This document shows, one piece after another, positions 45,253 through 54,030 of a DNA stretch of 64,000 bases (positions are counted from its first letter, which is position 1; the number at the start of each line of letters is the position of its first letter). A program made the translations under genes and the position numbers. Origin of the DNA: Comamonas thiooxydans (GTDB taxonomy: Bacteria > Pseudomonadota > Gammaproteobacteria > Burkholderiales > Burkholderiaceae_C); the NCBI RefSeq assembly GCF_002157685.2, contig NZ_AP026738.1:5270001-5334000 (forward strand), given 5' to 3'. Below the pieces are notes generated by a model that did no database searches, had not been told where the DNA came from, and worked only from the letters and a program-made list of their open reading frames with translations.

Positions 45253-46515
45253 ATGAGTGAATTCAAGGTTTTCAAGGTAGGCGGCGCGGTGCGTGATGCA
45301 TTGCTGGGCCTGCCCGTCAACGACACGGACTGGGTGGTGGTTGGCGCCACCCCGGAGCAGATGAGCGCGCGCGGCTTCGTGCCCGTGGGGCGCGACTTTC
45401 CGGTGTTCCTGCATCCCCAGACCCATGAGGAATACGCGCTGGCGCGCACCGAGCGCAAGAACGGCATGGGCTATCGCGGCTTTGTGGTTCACACCGCCGC
45501 CGATGTGACGCTGGAAGAAGACCTGGCGCGGCGCGATCTCACCATCAACTCCATCGCCGCTCCTGCGGACTGGAGAGGCAAGGACGAGCTCCAGGACCTG
45601 GTGGATCCTTATCACGGCCAGCAGGATCTGAAGGACCGCGTGCTGCGCCATGTGACCGATGCCTTTCGCGAAGACCCGGTGCGCATTCTGCGTCTGGCGC
45701 GCTTTGCGGCGCGCTTCACCGACTTCCGCGTCGCGCCCGAAACCATGGAACTCATGCGCGAGATGGTGGCCGCCGGCGAGGTCGATGCCCTGGTGCCCGA
45801 GCGCGTGTGGCAGGAAATCAGCCGCGGCCTGATGGAGGAGCGGCCCTCGCGCATGTTCGACATCCTGCGCGAATGCGGGGCGCTGGTCCGGCTGCTGCCC
45901 GAGCTAGACAGACTCTGGGGCGTTCCCCAGCGCGCCGAATACCACCCCGAGATCGATTGCGGCGTGCATGCCATGATGGTGCTGGACATGTCGGCGCGTC
46001 TGCAGGCTCCGCTGTCCGTGCGTTTTGCCTGCCTGTGCCATGACTTCGGCAAAGGCACCACGCCGGCCGATGTGCTGCCCCGCCATATCGGCCATGAACA
46101 GCGCAGCGCCCGCCTGCTGCTGCAGGTCTGCGAGCGCTGGCGCGTGCCCAACGACTGCAAGGAGCTGGCCGAGGTCGTGGCGCGCGAACATGGCAACCTC
46201 CACCGCAGCAACGAACTCAATGCCGCCGCCCTGCTGCGCCTGCTGGAGCGCTGCGATGCCATCCGCAAGCCCCAGCGCTTCGAGGAAGCCCTGCTGGCCT
46301 GCGAATGCGATGCACGCGGCCGGCTGGGCTTTGAAGAGGCGGCGTATCCGCAGCGCCAGCGCCTGGGCAATGCCCTGAAGGCGGCTCTCGCCGTGGAGAC
46401 CGCCCCCGTTGCCCAGGCGGCAGCGCAGCGTGGCCTCAAGGGCAAGGCCATTGGCGATGCCGTGAGCAAGGCGCGCGAGCAGGCGATTGCAGCCTATCTG
46501 GAAGGCGGCGCCTAG
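45253..46515 (+). CDS. cca: multifunctional CCA-adding enzyme
   Basis: The 420-residue class II nucleotidyltransferase repairs or adds the 3' CCA of tRNA. It begins with [18 protein letters not shown] (10-27), carrying the catalytic aspartates, then LTINSIAAP and the ERxxxE-type helix [13 protein letters not shown]-terminal HD phosphodiesterase domain shows [12 protein letters not shown] and [11 protein letters not shown], as in gammaproteobacterial Cca. ATG 45253 is fixed by the conserved start. Confidence 0.95.
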   Translation: MSEFKVFKVGGAVRDALLGLPVNDTDWVVVGATPEQMSARGFVPVGRDFPVFLHPQTHEEYALARTERKNGMGYRGFVVHTAADVTLEEDLARRDLTINSIAAPADWRGKDELQDLVDPYHGQQDLKDRVLRHVTDAFREDPVRILRLARFAARFTDFRVAPETMELMREMVAAGEVDALVPERVWQEISRGLMEERPSRMFDILRECGALVRLLPELDRLWGVPQRAEYHPEIDCGVHAMMVLDMSARLQAPLSVRFACLCHDFGKGTTPADVLPRHIGHEQRSARLLLQVCERWRVPNDCKELAEVVAREHGNLHRSNELNAAALLRLLERCDAIRKPQRFEEALLACECDARGRLGFEEAAYPQRQRLGNALKAALAVETAPVAQAAAQRGLKGKAIGDAVSKAREQAIAAYLEGGA

Positions 46516-46611
46516 CCGTCCGCGCGCCGAGGCCCGCGCGGCAGGGATGGGCGCGACTTGAGTTAAGTCAAAGAAGCTATGCTGCAGCCATTGCACAGTA
46601 CGAGACGGCTG

Positions 46612-46728
46612 CGGCGGTTCGCTCCGCCGGGGCCATGCAGCGGGTCACGAAGCCCGCTGCAACACCCATGCCATACCGGCATGGTTCTTTGACGGGCAAG
46701 TGTCCGGCCTACAGGTCTGGGCCTTGCC
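46612..46728 (+). promoter_or_regulatory. Structured 5' leader of the alcohol dehydrogenase (four hairpins)
   Basis: Four consecutive inverted repeats fill this leader: CGGCGG / CCGCCG (46612-46629), GCAGCGGG / CCCGCTGC (46637-46660), CCATGCC / GGCATGG (46666-46684) and GGCAAG / CTTGCC (46695-46728). The last encloses further pairing. The array ends 9 bp before an AAGGAGG ribosome-binding site (46738-46744). It matches no riboswitch I can name. It may be a cis-regulatory RNA or an mRNA-stability element. Confidence 0.6.
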
Positions 46729-46751
46729 TTCTACTTCAAGGAGGTGCTCTG

Positions 46752-47786
46752 ATGTCCTTACCCCAGACCATGAAAGCCGCCGTGGTGCGTTCCTTCGGGA
46801 AGCCGCTCACGATCGAAGAAATGCCGGTCCCTCGACCGGCAGACGATCAGATCCTGGTCAAGATTGCCGCCTCCGGCGTCTGCCACACCGATCTGCATGC
46901 GGCCGAAGGAGACTGGCCTGTCAAGCCTCATCCGCCCTTCATTCCCGGCCACGAAGGCGTGGGCTATGTGGCTGCGGTGGGCAAGAACGTCAAGCATGTC
47001 AAGGAAGGCGATCGCGTAGGCGTGCCCTGGCTGCACAGCGCCTGCGGCTTCTGCCGCCACTGCATAGGCGGCTGGGAAACCTTGTGCGAATCTCAGACCA
47101 ATACCGGCTATTCGGTCAACGGCGGCTTTGCCGACTACGCACTGGCCGATCCCAACTATGTGGGCCATCTGCCGTCCAACGTGAGCTTTATCGATGTCGC
47201 TCCCGTACTCTGCGCCGGGGTCACGGTGTACAAGGGGCTGAAAGTCACCGACGCCAAGCCCGGCGACTGGGTGGTGATTTCGGGCATCGGCGGCCTGGGC
47301 CATATGGCTGTGCAATATGCCAAGGCCATGGGCTTCAACGTCGCGGCCGTCGACATCGATGACAGCAAGCTTGCTCTGGCACGTCAGCTGGGCGCCACCG
47401 TCACCGTCAACGCCATGAACACCGATCCGGCAGCCTACCTGCAAAGAGAGATCGAAGGCGCCCACGGCGTGCTGGTCACGGCCGTATCCCCCAAGGCTTT
47501 CGAGCAGGCTCTGGGCATGGTGCGTCGCGGCGGCACGATTTCGCTCAACGGCCTGCCGCCCGGCGACTTTCCGCTGCCGATCTTCTCCATGGTGCTCAAG
47601 GGCATCACGGTACGCGGCTCCATCGTCGGCACGCGCCTGGACCTGCAGGAGTCGCTGGACTTTGCCGCCCAGGGCAAGGTCAAGGCCACCGTCTCCACCG
47701 ACAAGCTGGAAAACATCAACGACATCTTTGCCCGCATGCACGCAGGCAAGATCGAAGGCCGCGTGGTGCTGGACATCGCCGCCTGA
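46752..47786 (+). CDS. adhP: zinc-dependent alcohol dehydrogenase AdhP type
   Basis: This 344-residue medium-chain dehydrogenase oxidises ethanol and similar alcohols with NAD. Catalytic zinc ligands are C44 (GVCHTDLH) and H67/E68 (PGHEGVG). The structural zinc cysteines are C98, C101, C104 and C112. The NAD motif is GIGGLGHMA. AAGGAGG lies 7 bp before ATG 46752, which fixes the start; an in-frame ATG at 46635 inside the leader has no such site. It has an unusual hairpin-rich leader and is probably monocistronic. Confidence 0.94.
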   Translation: MSLPQTMKAAVVRSFGKPLTIEEMPVPRPADDQILVKIAASGVCHTDLHAAEGDWPVKPHPPFIPGHEGVGYVAAVGKNVKHVKEGDRVGVPWLHSACGFCRHCIGGWETLCESQTNTGYSVNGGFADYALADPNYVGHLPSNVSFIDVAPVLCAGVTVYKGLKVTDAKPGDWVVISGIGGLGHMAVQYAKAMGFNVAAVDIDDSKLALARQLGATVTVNAMNTDPAAYLQREIEGAHGVLVTAVSPKAFEQALGMVRRGGTISLNGLPPGDFPLPIFSMVLKGITVRGSIVGTRLDLQESLDFAAQGKVKATVSTDKLENINDIFARMHAGKIEGRVVLDIAA

Positions 47787-47861
47787 GCAAGGCTAACGCC
47801 CCGGCTGCGTCACTGGAAGCCATGCCCTGGTGATGCAGCCAGGAGCGGGAAAATCCGCCGC

Positions 47862-48296
47862 TCAGCTCACCGAGCGCACCCAGCGCACGATCTCCGAGGC
47901 AGGCAGTGCCCCGGAGATGCGGGCCAGTTCGCGGCCTTCCTTGAAGACCACCATGGTCGGAATGCTGCGTATGCCCAGCGGCGCGGCGGCCTGTGGATAA
48001 GCCTCGGTATCGAGCTTGGCCAGTTGCGCCTGCCCCGCCAGCTGCTGGGCCGCCTGGGCAAAGGCCGGAGCCATCATGCGGCAGGGGCCGCACCAGGGAG
48101 CCCAGAAATCCACGACCACGGGCAACTGGCTGCGCCCGGTGTGCCGGGTAAAGCTGTCGTTGTCCAGGGCCACGGGCTCGCCCGTCACCAGCGGCTGGTG
48201 GCAGCTGCCGCAATCGGGCTGATTGCCCAGTTGGTCGCTGGCGATGCGATTGGTGGTGTGGCAATGAGGGCAGACGTAGTGCAGGGATTCGGACAC
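47862..48296 (-). CDS. trxC: thioredoxin 2
   Basis: TrxC (144 residues) is a zinc-containing thioredoxin that reduces disulfides in the cytoplasm. An N-terminal zinc ribbon (C9, C12, C29, C32; CPHC and CGSC) precedes the thioredoxin fold with WCGPC (68-72). GTG 48296 is chosen because AAAGG lies upstream and the length matches E. coli TrxC; ATG 48341 would add 15 residues that are not conserved. It converges on adhP. Confidence 0.92.
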   Translation of the reverse strand: MSESLHYVCPHCHTTNRIASDQLGNQPDCGSCHQPLVTGEPVALDNDSFTRHTGRSQLPVVVDFWAPWCGPCRMMAPAFAQAAQQLAGQAQLAKLDTEAYPQAAAPLGIRSIPTMVVFKEGRELARISGALPASEIVRWVRSVS

Positions 48297-48400
48297 AGGG
48301 GCAACCTTTCTTTGGCAATGCCTGACGGTGCCAGCAGGCACTGCTCGGGCTCAGGTCCGTATGTGCAGCCAAAGCCTGCAGATTCAAGTCGGCCCGCCTC

Positions 48401-48418
48401 AGAACGTGTTTACGTTCT
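48401..48418. repeat. Dispersed palindrome AGAACG-N6-CGTTCT, copy 2
   Basis: AGAACGTGTTTACGTTCT differs from copy 1 at 28416 in one base. It overlaps the last base of the DUF2905 stop codon and lies in the gap before trxC. Confidence 0.75.
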
Positions 48419-48618
48419 CAGAGCTTCACAAAGCGGGCAATCAGCGCCGCCACCACGCTGAGCAGCACGGTGCTGGCCACGGGCAGAAAAAATTCCTTGC
48501 CGAACAGCCGGAAGCGGAAGTCGCCGGGCAGACGCCCCAGCCCTATGCGCTGCAGCCAGCCGTGCAGCCCGTTGACGAGCAACAGGGCCAGAAAAATGAC
48601 GATCAACCAGCGAATCAT
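48418..48618 (-). CDS. DUF2905 small membrane protein
   Basis: A 66-residue protein with two membrane helices (IRWLIVIFLALLLVNGLHGW and FLPVASTVLLSVVAALIARF) joined by RIGLGRLPGDFRFRLFGKEF. This layout is that of DUF2905, a family of unknown function found widely in Proteobacteria. ATG 48618 is chosen because the family begins there; the longer frame is not conserved. It is on the same strand as trxC. Confidence 0.85.
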   Translation of the reverse strand: MIRWLIVIFLALLLVNGLHGWLQRIGLGRLPGDFRFRLFGKEFFLPVASTVLLSVVAALIARFVKL

Positions 48619-48826
48619 GAGGCTGCAAGTATAGAGGCCTGCCGCGCCGAGGGCCTGAGCGCCCATGCGGGCAGGCAGCCATTCCGTTTATGCATGACAT
48701 GCTTCCCAAAGATTGATTGACCTCAATTCCTCCCTCTGCCCATGATGTCCAAGCCCTGCGCCATGCAGGGATCGGGCCCATGCGTCTGCCGTCGCGGCCC
48801 GCCAACAACAAACAACGAGACATACC

Positions 48827-49813
48827 GTGCCCCTGACCTTCTCACGCAAACAGATTCTCCTGACCGCGGCGCTGCTGGGCGCCAGCCTGGCCCTGCCGGC
48901 CGCCGCCGACAGCTTCCCCAATCGCCCGCTCAAGCTGGTCGTGCCCTTCTCGCCCGGCGGTAATACCGATGTCGTGGCGCGCCTGGTCGGCCAGGGCCTG
49001 GCCGAGGCCCTGGGACAGCCGGTCGTGGTGGAAAACGTCCCCGGAGCCAACGGTGCCATCGGTGCCAGCCGCGTCGCAGCCGCCGCCAATGACGGCTACA
49101 CGCTGCTGTTCGGCACGGCGGGCACTCAGGCCATCAATCCCAGCCTGTACCGCAATCTCAGCGAGAAAAGCCTGGACGACTTCGAGTACATCGCTCTGGT
49201 GACCTCGATTCCCAATGTGCTGGTGGTCAACGAGTCGAAAACGCCGGTCAAATCGGTGGCCGAACTGGTGAGCTACGCGCGCGAGCGCCGCGCCGGGATG
49301 AGCTATGGCTCGCCGGGCATGGGCTCCACCGTGCATCTGTCGGGTGAGCTGCTCAAGAGCGCCGCCAAACTGGATCTGGTTCATGCGCCCTACAAGGGCA
49401 GCGCTCCGGCACTCACCGACCTGATCGGCGGCCAGATCGATTTCATCTTCGAGAACATCACACCGGCGCTGCCCTTCATCCAGGGCGGCAAGCTCAAGGC
49501 GCTGGCCGTGACCTCGGCCGAGCGCCTGCCGATGCTACCCCAGGTTCCGACCATGAAGGAAAGCGGCTTTCCGTCCTTTGTCACCGCCACCTGGAACGGC
49601 GTGCTGGCACCCAAGGGAACACCGCGCGCCGTGGTCCAGCGCCTGGAAGCGGCCACGCTCAAGGTGGCCAGCAGCCCCGAGTTCAAGGCCAGGGTCGCGG
49701 CCCTCGGCGGCGAGCCCCGCCTGCTCGGCTCAAGCGCGTTCCGCGACTTCACGCGCACCGAGTACAGGCACTGGGGCAGCATCATCCAGGCTGCCAAGCT
49801 CGAAAAGCAATAG
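48827..49813 (+). CDS. Bug/TctC-family periplasmic binding protein
   Basis: The 328-residue protein starts at GTG 48827 with a signal peptide (QILLTAALLGASLALPAAAD). Bug landmarks follow: NRPLKLVVPFSPGGNTDVVAR, ENVPGANGAIGA, MSYGSPGMGSTVHLSGELL, APYKGSAPALTDLIGGQIDFIF and GKLKALAVTS. No membrane partners are encoded nearby, so it is an orphan binding protein of unknown ligand. It stands alone between the DUF2905 gene and the convergent MidA-like gene. Confidence 0.9.
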   Translation: MPLTFSRKQILLTAALLGASLALPAAADSFPNRPLKLVVPFSPGGNTDVVARLVGQGLAEALGQPVVVENVPGANGAIGASRVAAAANDGYTLLFGTAGTQAINPSLYRNLSEKSLDDFEYIALVTSIPNVLVVNESKTPVKSVAELVSYARERRAGMSYGSPGMGSTVHLSGELLKSAAKLDLVHAPYKGSAPALTDLIGGQIDFIFENITPALPFIQGGKLKALAVTSAERLPMLPQVPTMKESGFPSFVTATWNGVLAPKGTPRAVVQRLEAATLKVASSPEFKARVAALGGEPRLLGSSAFRDFTRTEYRHWGSIIQAAKLEKQ

Positions 49814-49833
49814 GCGCCTCAGGCACGCAGACG

Positions 49834-50961
49834 CTATAGCCGATGCGTGCGGTCGCCCTGCACAAAGCCCAGCGGCGTCCAGGGCTCGACGCCCTTGGAC
49901 AGGGCAACGACCTTGAACAGCTCGCCCATCTCATGCTCCATGACCAGCTTGGAGGCCATGGATCTGGCCTTGATGCCGGCCGCATCGAGCCGGGGCGCAA
50001 GCCCGCAGTTGATGAGAAAGTGCGCCTGGTTGGTATAGCCCAGCACGTCGAAGCCCGCATCCTGGGCCGCCACGGCCGTGCCCGTGAAATTGACGTGGGC
50101 CGTGATGTCCTTGAGGCCGACCAGCACCAGCGGATCGTTGTCCACCTGATGCTGGTGGTGGCAGACCAGGGTCCCCATATGGCGCTGCTCGTGGTAGTAC
50201 TCGCTCTCGCCAAAGCCATAGTCGATGAAGAAGGCAGCACCCCGGGTCAGACGCTCGCCCAGGGTGTGGATAAACGCCTCGCCCTGGCGGTGGATTTCCG
50301 TCAGGAAATCATGCGGGCCACCGATATCCACAGGCGGACGCAGTTCGGTGGGCCGGTCCTCCCAGGCAAAGGCCGCTTCATCGCCGTCTGCGCCGAGCAC
50401 CACACCGCGCTCATGCCATTGGCCCTGGGTGCGCTGCAACAGCTGCACCGGCATGGCATCCAGCACCTCGTTGCCGATGATCACGCCTTCCATGGTCTCG
50501 GGCAGCGCGTCCACCCAGCGCACCAGATGTTCGTACCGCGTCAGCGCCAGCTTCTGGCGCGCACGCAGCGTGCCCGAGAGATCGACGATGGTGTAGCGCT
50601 CGGGCAACGCGCCCTGGGCCGCCAGCTCGTCGAGGATCTGCAGCGCCAGCGCGCCCGTGCCGGCGCCGAATTCCCAGATCTCGCGGGTATTCGTTTTTTG
50701 TAGCGCTTCCCGTAACTGGGACGCCACAAGCTGACCAAAAATAGGCGAAATTTCCGGCGCCGTCACAAAGTCGCTGCCCGACTCCGGCATGGTGCCGAAC
50801 TTGGCCGTTTCATTGGCGTAATAGCCCAGGCCCGGTGCATAGAGCGCCAGCTCCATGAAACGGTCGAAAGGCAACCAGCCGCCCACGGCGGCAATCTCCT
50901 TGGCAATGCGGGATTGCAAGGCGCTCGTTAAACTTGAGGGTTCTGTCGTCACAACCCGCAT
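49834..50961 (-). CDS. MidA/NDUFAF7-like SAM-dependent methyltransferase
   Basis: The 375-residue protein belongs to the class I methyltransferase family of NDUFAF7 (MidA), which in mitochondria methylates an arginine of a complex I subunit. Conserved blocks are APGLGYYAN, GSDFVTAPEISPIFGQL, the SAM motif EFGAGTGALALQIL, and GNEVLDAMPVQ. Its bacterial substrate is unknown. Its start codon is only 9 bp from that of the divergent reductase gene. Confidence 0.9.
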   Translation of the reverse strand: MRVVTTEPSSLTSALQSRIAKEIAAVGGWLPFDRFMELALYAPGLGYYANETAKFGTMPESGSDFVTAPEISPIFGQLVASQLREALQKTNTREIWEFGAGTGALALQILDELAAQGALPERYTIVDLSGTLRARQKLALTRYEHLVRWVDALPETMEGVIIGNEVLDAMPVQLLQRTQGQWHERGVVLGADGDEAAFAWEDRPTELRPPVDIGGPHDFLTEIHRQGEAFIHTLGERLTRGAAFFIDYGFGESEYYHEQRHMGTLVCHHQHQVDNDPLVLVGLKDITAHVNFTGTAVAAQDAGFDVLGYTNQAHFLINCGLAPRLDAAGIKARSMASKLVMEHEMGELFKVVALSKGVEPWTPLGFVQGDRTHRL

Positions 50962-50970
50962 TTTCCACGA

Positions 50971-51756
50971 ATGTCCTCACCCGCCCGACCACGCACAGTA
51001 TTGGTGACCGGTTCTGCCCGTCGCCTTGGACGTGACATGGCCCTGGCCCTGGCCCGCGCGGGCTGGCAAGTGGCTGTGCACTACCGCGACTCCCGCGATC
51101 AAGCTATGCAAACCGTAGCTGCTTGCGCAGAATTGTCAGGCGATAGCGCCGCTTTTGATGCAGATTTCTTTGACGAGGAATCCGTGCGCTCGCTGGTGCC
51201 GCGTGTGGTGGAGCGCTTTGGCCGCATCGACGCCGTGGTCAATAACGCCTCGCTGTTCGAACACGACGATGCCCAGAGCTTCAGCTATGTGGCGCTGGAA
51301 GCTCACCTGCGCAGCAACACGGGCGCTCCCATCCTGCTGTCCCAGGCTCTGCACGCCCATGTGCAGGAGCGCGTGGCGGCGGGCGAAGAGTCGGCCCAGG
51401 GCGCCGTGGTCAATGTGCTGGACCAGAAGCTCTGGAACCAGAACCCCGATTTCCTGAGCTACACCCTCTCCAAGGCGGCTCTGGAAGCCGCCAACACCAT
51501 GCTGGCCCTGGCTCTGGCCCCAAGCGTGCGCGTGGTGGGCGTGGCACCGGGCCTGACGCTGACCAGCCATATGCTGAGCCAGGAAAAGTTCGAGGCCCTG
51601 CACGCCATGAGCCCGCTGGGACGCTCCTCCTCGTCCGAGGACATTGCCGCCGCCGTGTGCTTTGCACTGGAAAACCGATCCATGACGGGCACCACCATGC
51701 TGGTGGACGGCGGCCAACATTTACAGCGCTTCGAGCGCGATTTTTCGATGATGTGA
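50971..51756 (+). CDS. FolM/pteridine-reductase-like SDR
   Basis: This 261-residue short-chain dehydrogenase has the pteridine reductase signature TGSARRLGRDMA (TGxxxRxG instead of TGxxxGxG), NNAS, and the catalytic YTLSK (Y/K). FolM reduces dihydromonapterin to tetrahydromonapterin. Its position 25 bp before folB, also a pterin enzyme, supports this role. An insertion-like segment around 51100-51150 is lower in GC than the rest. It could reduce dihydrofolate too. Confidence 0.87.
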   Translation: MSSPARPRTVLVTGSARRLGRDMALALARAGWQVAVHYRDSRDQAMQTVAACAELSGDSAAFDADFFDEESVRSLVPRVVERFGRIDAVVNNASLFEHDDAQSFSYVALEAHLRSNTGAPILLSQALHAHVQERVAAGEESAQGAVVNVLDQKLWNQNPDFLSYTLSKAALEAANTMLALALAPSVRVVGVAPGLTLTSHMLSQEKFEALHAMSPLGRSSSSEDIAAAVCFALENRSMTGTTMLVDGGQHLQRFERDFSMM

Positions 51757-51781
51757 GCCCACCGAGGCCGCACCCTTTCCC

Positions 51782-52153
51782 ATGACTTCCACTTCCGGAC
51801 AACAGATTCTCACGCTCACCGGCCTGCGCTTTGACGCCAGCCTGGGGATTCTTGCGCATGAGAAACAAGAGCCTCAGCCGATCCAGGTCGACGCCGAACT
51901 CAACCTCGGCCCCCAGCCCCTGGCTCCGCGCGATGACGACATCCTCCACGTGCTGGACTACCGCAAGGTGCGCCAGATCATCATCGACGAATGCACCTCC
52001 GAGCATGTGAACCTGCTCGAGAGCCTGATCGGCAAGCTGGCCCAGCGCCTGCTGCAGCTGCCCGGCGTGCGTGGCGTGCGTGTGAAAATTGCGAAGCTGG
52101 AAATTTTTGACGACTGCGAAGTAGCCATTCGCATCGAAACCGGACAATGGTGA
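51782..52153 (+). CDS. folB: dihydroneopterin aldolase (or epimerase)
   Basis: The 123-residue FolB-like protein cleaves dihydroneopterin in folate synthesis. It has the opening [21 protein letters not shown], the middle [12 protein letters not shown] and a C-terminal [11 protein letters not shown], as in the family. The paralogue FolX (an epimerase of the monapterin route) is close in sequence and would fit with the FolM-like neighbour, so the exact reaction is open. It overlaps the ttcA start by 7 bp. Confidence 0.87.
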   Translation: MTSTSGQQILTLTGLRFDASLGILAHEKQEPQPIQVDAELNLGPQPLAPRDDDILHVLDYRKVRQIIIDECTSEHVNLLESLIGKLAQRLLQLPGVRGVRVKIAKLEIFDDCEVAIRIETGQW

Positions 52154-53142
52154 ACCCCATGAATGCAGTAAACGACAACCCCTGGATTGCCGAAGAGGCA
52201 GAAGCCGCCGATGCTGCGGCCGCAGAGAACGCCAACGCCGAAGAAGCCGCCAAGCCCGGCAAGATCAAGATCGAGCGCGAACAGATCAAGCTCGAGAAGC
52301 GCCTGTGCCGCGAAGTCGGCAAGGCCATCCTCGACTACAACATGATCGAGGAAGGCGATCGTGTCATGGTCTGCATGTCCGGCGGCAAGGACAGCTACAC
52401 CCTGCTCGACATTCTGCGCAAGCTGCAAAAGCGTGCGCCCGTGAAGTTCGACATCGTGGCCGTGAACCTGGACCAGAAGCAGCCCGGCTTCCCCGAGCAT
52501 GTGCTGCCCGAGTACTTCCAGAGCATCGGTGTGGACTACCACATCGAGAACCAGGACACCTACAGCGTCGTCAAGCGCGTCGTGCCCGAAGGCAAGACCA
52601 CCTGCGGCCTGTGCTCGCGCCTGCGCCGCGCCATCCTGTACAAGGTGGCCGACCAGCTGGGCTGCACCAAGGTGGCCCTGGGCCATCACCGCGACGACAT
52701 CGTGCAGACCATGATGCTCAATATGTTCTACGGCGGCCGCATGAAGGGCATGCCGCCCAAGCTGGTCAGCGACGACGGCAAGCATGTGGTGATCCGCCCC
52801 CTGTGCTATGTGCCCGAGAAGGACACGACGCGCTGGGCCCAGTACCAGAACTTCCCCATCATTCCCTGCAACCTCTGCGGCAGCCAGGACGGCCTGCAGC
52901 GCGTGGCCGTGGGCAATATGCTGCGCGAGTGGGACAAGAAGTTCCCCGGTCGCATCGAGAGCATGTTCCGCGCCATGGGCAATATCGTGACCACCCACAT
53001 GATGGACCCCCAGCTGCACGACTTCAGGAACGCCAAGGCCACGGGAATTGCCGATCCCAACGGCGACATGGCCTTTGACCATGAAGAGCTGCCAACCATG
53101 GCCGCCCTGCCCGGCGGGGTACAAGTGGTACAACTGTCCTGA
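52147..53142 (+). CDS. ttcA: tRNA 2-thiocytidine(32) synthetase
   Basis: TtcA (331 residues) thiolates cytidine 32 in tRNA using an iron-sulfur cluster. The PP-loop is SGGKDS (78-83). The cluster cysteines are C153/C156 (CGLC) and C241/C244 (CNLC). The first 45 residues are alanine/glutamate-rich and non-conserved. ATG 52147 overlaps folB; ATG 52159 is also possible. A terminator follows the stop. Confidence 0.95.
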   Translation: MVNPMNAVNDNPWIAEEAEAADAAAAENANAEEAAKPGKIKIEREQIKLEKRLCREVGKAILDYNMIEEGDRVMVCMSGGKDSYTLLDILRKLQKRAPVKFDIVAVNLDQKQPGFPEHVLPEYFQSIGVDYHIENQDTYSVVKRVVPEGKTTCGLCSRLRRAILYKVADQLGCTKVALGHHRDDIVQTMMLNMFYGGRMKGMPPKLVSDDGKHVVIRPLCYVPEKDTTRWAQYQNFPIIPCNLCGSQDGLQRVAVGNMLREWDKKFPGRIESMFRAMGNIVTTHMMDPQLHDFRNAKATGIADPNGDMAFDHEELPTMAALPGGVQVVQLS

Positions 53143-53181
53143 GCGGACTTTTGAACTAAAACCGGACCCTGCAGTCCAATC

Positions 53182-53204
53182 AAAGGCCCATCCCATGGGC
53201 CTTT
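53182..53204 (+). terminator. Terminator after ttcA
   Basis: A 10-bp stem AAAGGCCCAT / ATGGGCCTTT with a 3-nt loop, followed by GTCGTTTTC, lies 39 bp after the stop. It ends the folM-folB-ttcA unit. Confidence 0.8.
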
Positions 53205-53225
53205 GTCGTTTTCAGAGAAATCATC

Positions 53226-53927
53226 ATGAACCTGCGCAAAACCTCCTTACGCTGGATCGGCCTTGCGGCCCTGACTGCGACGGCTCTGCTGGCCGGCTGC
53301 AGCACGGTGCGTGAGGTCAACAGCACGGTGCAGAGTTTTTCCGCACTGAACACCATTCCCGTGCCGGCCACCTACCGGCTGGAGACCCTGCCCTCGCAGC
53401 AAGGCCAGGTGAACTTCGCGGCCGTGGAAGCCCAGGCCCAGCATGCGCTGGCCCGCGTCGGCCTGACGCGCGATGACTCGCGTGCCAGCCTGGTGGTGCA
53501 GATCAGCGCCATGGCCCGCTATGCGCGCGACTGGGCCAGCTGGCCCTACTACGACCCCTACTGGGGCCCGCGCTGGGGCTGGGGCATGAGTTACGGCCGC
53601 GGTTGGGGCATGGGTTTTGGCGGCAGCATGATGTTCAACGAACCGCCGCTGGAGTACTACCGCGCCGTAAGCATCGTCATGCGCGATATCAAGACCCAGC
53701 AGATCGTCTACGAAACCTCGGCCCAGCGCCAGGATGTGTGGACCGACGACCCGGCCATCTTCGGCATCTTGTTTGATGCGGCGCTGACGGGCTTCCCCAA
53801 GCCGCCGCAGGGCCCGCGCAATGTGCGCACCGTCATCCAGCCGCCTGCACCCGCACAGCCCGCCGCATCGGTCGCACCAGCCGCCCCGGCCACCGTGGCA
53901 CCGGCCACCGTGACGCCGGCACGTTGA
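53226..53927 (+). CDS. DUF4136 lipoprotein
   Basis: This 233-residue lipoprotein has a type II signal with lipobox LLAGC at about residues 21-25. The DUF4136-like beta domain (about 45-200) includes a tryptophan/glycine-rich insert (YWGPRWGWGMSYGRGWGMG). The C-terminus is an Ala/Pro-rich repeat tail. Function unknown; the family is envelope-associated. It is the first gene after the ttcA terminator. Confidence 0.85.
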   Translation: MNLRKTSLRWIGLAALTATALLAGCSTVREVNSTVQSFSALNTIPVPATYRLETLPSQQGQVNFAAVEAQAQHALARVGLTRDDSRASLVVQISAMARYARDWASWPYYDPYWGPRWGWGMSYGRGWGMGFGGSMMFNEPPLEYYRAVSIVMRDIKTQQIVYETSAQRQDVWTDDPAIFGILFDAALTGFPKPPQGPRNVRTVIQPPAPAQPAASVAPAAPATVAPATVTPAR

Positions 53928-54030
53928 TTTGCAATCTTCGACAGTTGCCGGGTCTGCCGCGTGCTAACGTGCAGCTCGGCTTTAACCGGGGCCTCCTGCC
54001 TGGGCCCTCGCCATGAAAAGGATGACTGCC

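Noticed and set aside
46612..46660. Guanidine-II (mini-ykkC) riboswitch before adhP
   Set aside because: Only one loop contains ACGA, the loop is too large, and the neighbouring stem lacks the motif.
46635..46751. N-terminal extension of the alcohol dehydrogenase from ATG 46635
   Set aside because: There is no ribosome-binding site there, the added residues are not like the family, and AAGGAGG precedes ATG 46752 at ideal spacing.
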